A stretch of DNA of 41,485 nucleotides from Kiritimatiellia bacterium. GTDB lineage: Bacteria > Verrucomicrobiota > Kiritimatiellia > SS1-B-03-39 > UBA6053. Below the pieces are notes generated by a model, which was not told the origin of the DNA, did not search any database, and was given only the letters and a program-made list of their open reading frames with translations. This document shows, one piece after another, positions 38,679 to 41,485 of the stretch. Numbering within the stretch: position 1 is the stretch's first letter; the number at the start of each line of letters is the position of its first letter. The stretch covers positions 20,973-62,457 of the forward strand of contig JAPYUI010000006.1 in the NCBI GenBank assembly GCA_029936175.1, in the 5' to 3' direction. Made by a program: the position numbers and the translations under genes.

Positions 38679-40898
38679 TCAGCGGCCGGGAGGCCCGCGC
38701 TGTGGACGGTTCAACTGTTCCGACAACCGCTGCAGCGCAACCGAATCCGGCCGGACCTGCAGCCCGGCCTCGACCACGGCCCGAGCCTCGCCGAAGCGGC
38801 CCAGGTCACCGAGCATACGGGCCTTCATTTCATACGGGAGAACAAGGGCGGGATATTCCTTGAGCGCGCGATCGATCAACTGCAGGGCATAGGCCCGGTT
38901 GCCGTCGAGGAAATGCAGTTGGGCAACCGTGCTGGCCAGGCCGGGAAGGCCGGCGTTCAATTCAAGGGCCTCGTTCAGCAGTGGCATGGCGTACGACAAT
39001 TGTTTCTCGCGTATATACGCCTCGCCCTGCTGCTGCAGGCGAACGGCCCGGCGGAGACGCTTGAATACCTGCTCGCGCCGGTCCTCGATAAAGGTATCGC
39101 CCACCTGTTCACCAAAGGCCCCTGCATCGAAGAGGCACTGGTAGGAAGGCTCATATGGGTCCCCGGAAACCGCCTCCCTGAAGGCGTAAACCCGGTAGCG
39201 GGGATTCTGGAACACCGGGACGAACTGCGCCAGGGATGCGGGGCGAAACTGCATGCGATACGCCGCACTGTCGACCCTGAGTTCGAGTTGGTCCACGAGG
39301 TAGCGATCCGAGTCCGGGCCGAGCATGAGTACCGTCTGGGCATCCGTGACGACATAGCTAACCTCGTTGGAGCGGCAAAAGGAGGCGAAAGCCTCCTCGG
39401 AGGAAAAGAGGGCCTCGTAATAGGTGCGGATCCGGTGCCGGAGTTCCGGGTTCTCGGCCTTCGAGTGCAGCACGACCGGCCGGTGCGCGTACGCGGCAAT
39501 CACCGGCCCCAGGCTGTAGCTGGAGAGGATCCCGTCGTCTTCCCGGGTGAAGGCCTTGAGCCAGTCGACCAGGGTGAGGGTGTTGAAATGCCAGTCGGGA
39601 ACCCGTTCGTCGGCCACCGGGGGAAAGGTACGGTCCACCCATTGCTTGAACGGACGCGGCTTACCGTAGTGGTAAAAGGTATGCGCCTGGAAGGCCAGCC
39701 CGGCAAAGGCCAGATAGAAACAGAGGGTGCTGAGGCGCCTGCGGGCACCGAAATCGGCAAGCAGTGCTGCGCTGAGTACGCAGAGGAAGACGATGAGGAA
39801 CCCGTGCATGCGCTGAACGAGCAGGAAGAGCGACAGGAATACCCCGCCGAGCAAAAGGAACAGGATGGCCGGGCGATGCAGGGGGCGATGGCGCAGGATA
39901 CAGAACGCGCCGACAAGGGCGAGCAGGGGAATAAGGCCATAGCCATAGATCCAGGTGTTGAGATCCGGGCGGTTGAAGGCTTCGACCCAGAGAAAGCGGG
40001 TTTCAAACGGGAGCTCGGAGGGCATCGCGGGTTTCTGCCCGAAGTGGATGAGCTTGGACCAGAAGAGGGACCAGACATGTGTGTCTCCGCCGGGGTTCAG
40101 GAGGCGATGGCGCAGGGCAGGATCGACAAGAAAAACCAGGAGGATGGGGAGAAAAAGAAAGAGCAGGCCCCGGCGGGAAGGCTTCGCTTCCGCCTGCGGA
40201 TCAACGGGGTCAGCCTTGGCCGGGAGTAGCAGGACAAGCAGGTAGAGGGCCAGCATGAGTCCGACGGCGAAGCGGGCAAAATGCCAGGAAGCCAGGGAAA
40301 GCGAAAAGAAGAGCCCGGCGGCCAGGGCGAAGGTTCGCGCGTGGCGACCCGGTCGCATCGAGCGCATAAGCGCCCACAAGCCGGCGAAGACCAGGGGCAG
40401 GGTAAAGTGCTCCCGCCCATACGAGCCGAGGATGCGGGCAAAACCGGGCATGGACACGGTGTACAGGGCTGCGGCGTAGACCGCGGCCCAGGGATGCCCG
40501 GTCAGCTCCCGGGCCATGCCGTACACGGGGAAGACCACCAACATGGTGCTAAGGCAGATGCAGGCAATGAGGAAGACGTGGAAGGGGCGATCGCCGCCGA
40601 AGAGCCGATAGAGCCCGCCGTGCAGGTATTCCATCATCATGGTGAGGTGCTTCCGGGTATCGAGGCCGTGGGGATGCTCGAAGAGGGGATCGATACGCGG
40701 CGGCGAGCGACCTTCCGCGATCTCCTGCGCATAGTGATACTGCAGGGCGTTCTCGGTCCAGAAAAAGCCCACATCCGAGCCGGGGTGGTAGTTGGGCAGC
40801 TGTTTAAAAAGCCCGATTCGGTACCCGGCACCGGCGGCATAGATGACCAGCAGGCAAAGGACGACCGGGCCATGGGTTTTAAACCAGTGTAACAGCAT
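38679..40898 (-). CDS. STT3-like multi-TM glycosyltransferase-fold protein with C-terminal TPR region
   Basis: 739 aa; N-terminal loop SDVGFFWTENALQYHYAQEIAEGRSPPRIDPLFEHPHG, GREHFTLPLVFAGLWALMR, later DWLKAFTREDDGILSSYSLGPVIAAYAHRPVVLHSKAENPELRHR...SYVVTD; C-terminal TPR-like helices. Confidence 0.72.
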   Translation of the reverse strand: MLLHWFKTHGPVVLCLLVIYAAGAGYRIGLFKQLPNYHPGSDVGFFWTENALQYHYAQEIAEGRSPPRIDPLFEHPHGLDTRKHLTMMMEYLHGGLYRLFGGDRPFHVFLIACICLSTMLVVFPVYGMARELTGHPWAAVYAAALYTVSMPGFARILGSYGREHFTLPLVFAGLWALMRSMRPGRHARTFALAAGLFFSLSLASWHFARFAVGLMLALYLLVLLLPAKADPVDPQAEAKPSRRGLLFLFLPILLVFLVDPALRHRLLNPGGDTHVWSLFWSKLIHFGQKPAMPSELPFETRFLWVEAFNRPDLNTWIYGYGLIPLLALVGAFCILRHRPLHRPAILFLLLGGVFLSLFLLVQRMHGFLIVFLCVLSAALLADFGARRRLSTLCFYLAFAGLAFQAHTFYHYGKPRPFKQWVDRTFPPVADERVPDWHFNTLTLVDWLKAFTREDDGILSSYSLGPVIAAYAHRPVVLHSKAENPELRHRIRTYYEALFSSEEAFASFCRSNEVSYVVTDAQTVLMLGPDSDRYLVDQLELRVDSAAYRMQFRPASLAQFVPVFQNPRYRVYAFREAVSGDPYEPSYQCLFDAGAFGEQVGDTFIEDRREQVFKRLRRAVRLQQQGEAYIREKQLSYAMPLLNEALELNAGLPGLASTVAQLHFLDGNRAYALQLIDRALKEYPALVLPYEMKARMLGDLGRFGEARAVVEAGLQVRPDSVALQRLSEQLNRPQRGPPGR

Positions 40899-41040
40899 GG
40901 GGGGATTGTGTCAGGCGGAGGGGCATCTGTCTACGCAACTGCGCCTGCAGCAACGCGGAAAATCCTTTCCCAAGGTCGACCCGGACCGGGCCCAGAACCA
41001 GGAGGATCCAGCTGAAACGTCCATCGCAGGCACAAAAAAA

Positions 41041-41061
41041 ACGGGTGAACCAGTCACCCGT
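41041..41061 (-). terminator. Rho-independent terminator of the PEP-CTERM gene
   Basis: ACGGGTGA / TCACCCGT stem with 5-nt loop; eight A on the plus strand (41034-41041) give a T8 tract on the minus strand, and T5 on the other side. Confidence 0.8.
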
Positions 41062-41084
41062 TTTTCGCAAAAGCTTGGTCTTGT

Positions 41085-41485
41085 TCAGCTCAGGTCGCCG
41101 GCATACTTGCGGGCCGAGGACTCGTTCCGCAGGCGGCGGAAGAAACCGAGGATCCCGACGCCGAGGATCAGGCTGAGGGAGGTGGAAGGCTCCGGGACAA
41201 TGCCGAAATTATTGGTGACGGAGATGCCGAACACACCATCGGTGAGCAGCTCCGCAGCTGTATTATTAGCGCGGAAATCGAAACCATTGTTGAAATTATT
41301 TTTGACCGCGAGTTCAAAGGAGTCACCGCCGCCACCTTCCCAGATGGAGGTGTCGAGGTAAAAGCTTGTCGGAGACGCAAGGGTGAATTGGGCACCGGAC
41401 CATTTGTGTCCACGGCCGTTACCGAACCAGATTATCGAGTCGCCCGCACCGTTCACATCGGCCCCCACCAAACCTGATGCTCCGC
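41085..41485 (-). CDS. PEP-CTERM sorting domain-containing protein, partial (runs off right edge)
   Basis: C-terminus GIVPEPSTSLSLILGVGILGFFRRLRNESS...: PEP motif, TM helix, basic cluster. The frame stays open past the listed TTG start to the window edge. Confidence 0.88.
   Translation of the reverse strand, partial: GASGLVGADVNGAGDSIIWFGNGRGHKWSGAQFTLASPTSFYLDTSIWEGGGGDSFELAVKNNFNNGFDFRANNTAAELLTDGVFGISVTNNFGIVPEPSTSLSLILGVGILGFFRRLRNESSARKYAGDLS

Noticed and set aside
38913-40229. 438-aa plus-strand ORF antisense to the STT3-like gene
   Set aside because: Shadow ORF; the minus strand has coherent TM topology and motifs.
1-41485. CRISPR arrays, tRNAs, rRNAs, transposases or integrases
   Set aside because: No regularly spaced repeats, cloverleaf-like sequence or mobile-element proteins were seen; a tRNAscan/CRISPR search would be needed to be certain.

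Overview
High-GC bacterial chromosomal window, probably from the PVC/Verrucomicrobiota-Planctomycetota range (inferred from gene content; not provable here). It is densely coding, with about 29 supported CDS and no tRNA, rRNA, CRISPR or IS element that I could see. Left to right: (i) a minus-strand MoxR / DUF58 / BatA-like (with PA14) / VWA-glutaminase-like / DUF4175-like operon running off the left edge; (ii) rplS with a clear promoter and terminator, then rnhB; (iii) a minus-strand block of RsmC-like methyltransferase, TPR-like membrane protein and a three-gene ABC-2 exporter; (iv) an acidic orphan protein; (v) a shortened uvrC and a DMT transporter; (vi) pdxH, a deaminase-fold protein that has lost both zinc-site cysteines, and an SDR; (vii) a tightly overlapping seven-gene minus-strand operon (about 24.0-32.2 kb) encoding ALDH, Fe-ADH, PQQ-type propeller, HemW-like radical SAM, chorismate-lyase-like (UbiC fold), FAD halogenase-like and GT4 proteins. 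It has a nested palindrome in its leader and a rho-independent terminator at its end, and is preceded by an EhpF-like ANL enzyme lacking the C-terminal lid plus an SSS/DUF3311 transporter pair. This is the best candidate for an undescribed system: a PKS/NRPS-free aromatic-acid activation, reduction and tailoring pathway; (viii) a DUF6263-like protein, an octaheme cytochrome c, an STT3-like membrane protein with a degenerate WWDYG motif, and the 3' end of a PEP-CTERM protein gene. All functional calls rest on motif reading of the translations; no database search was run.
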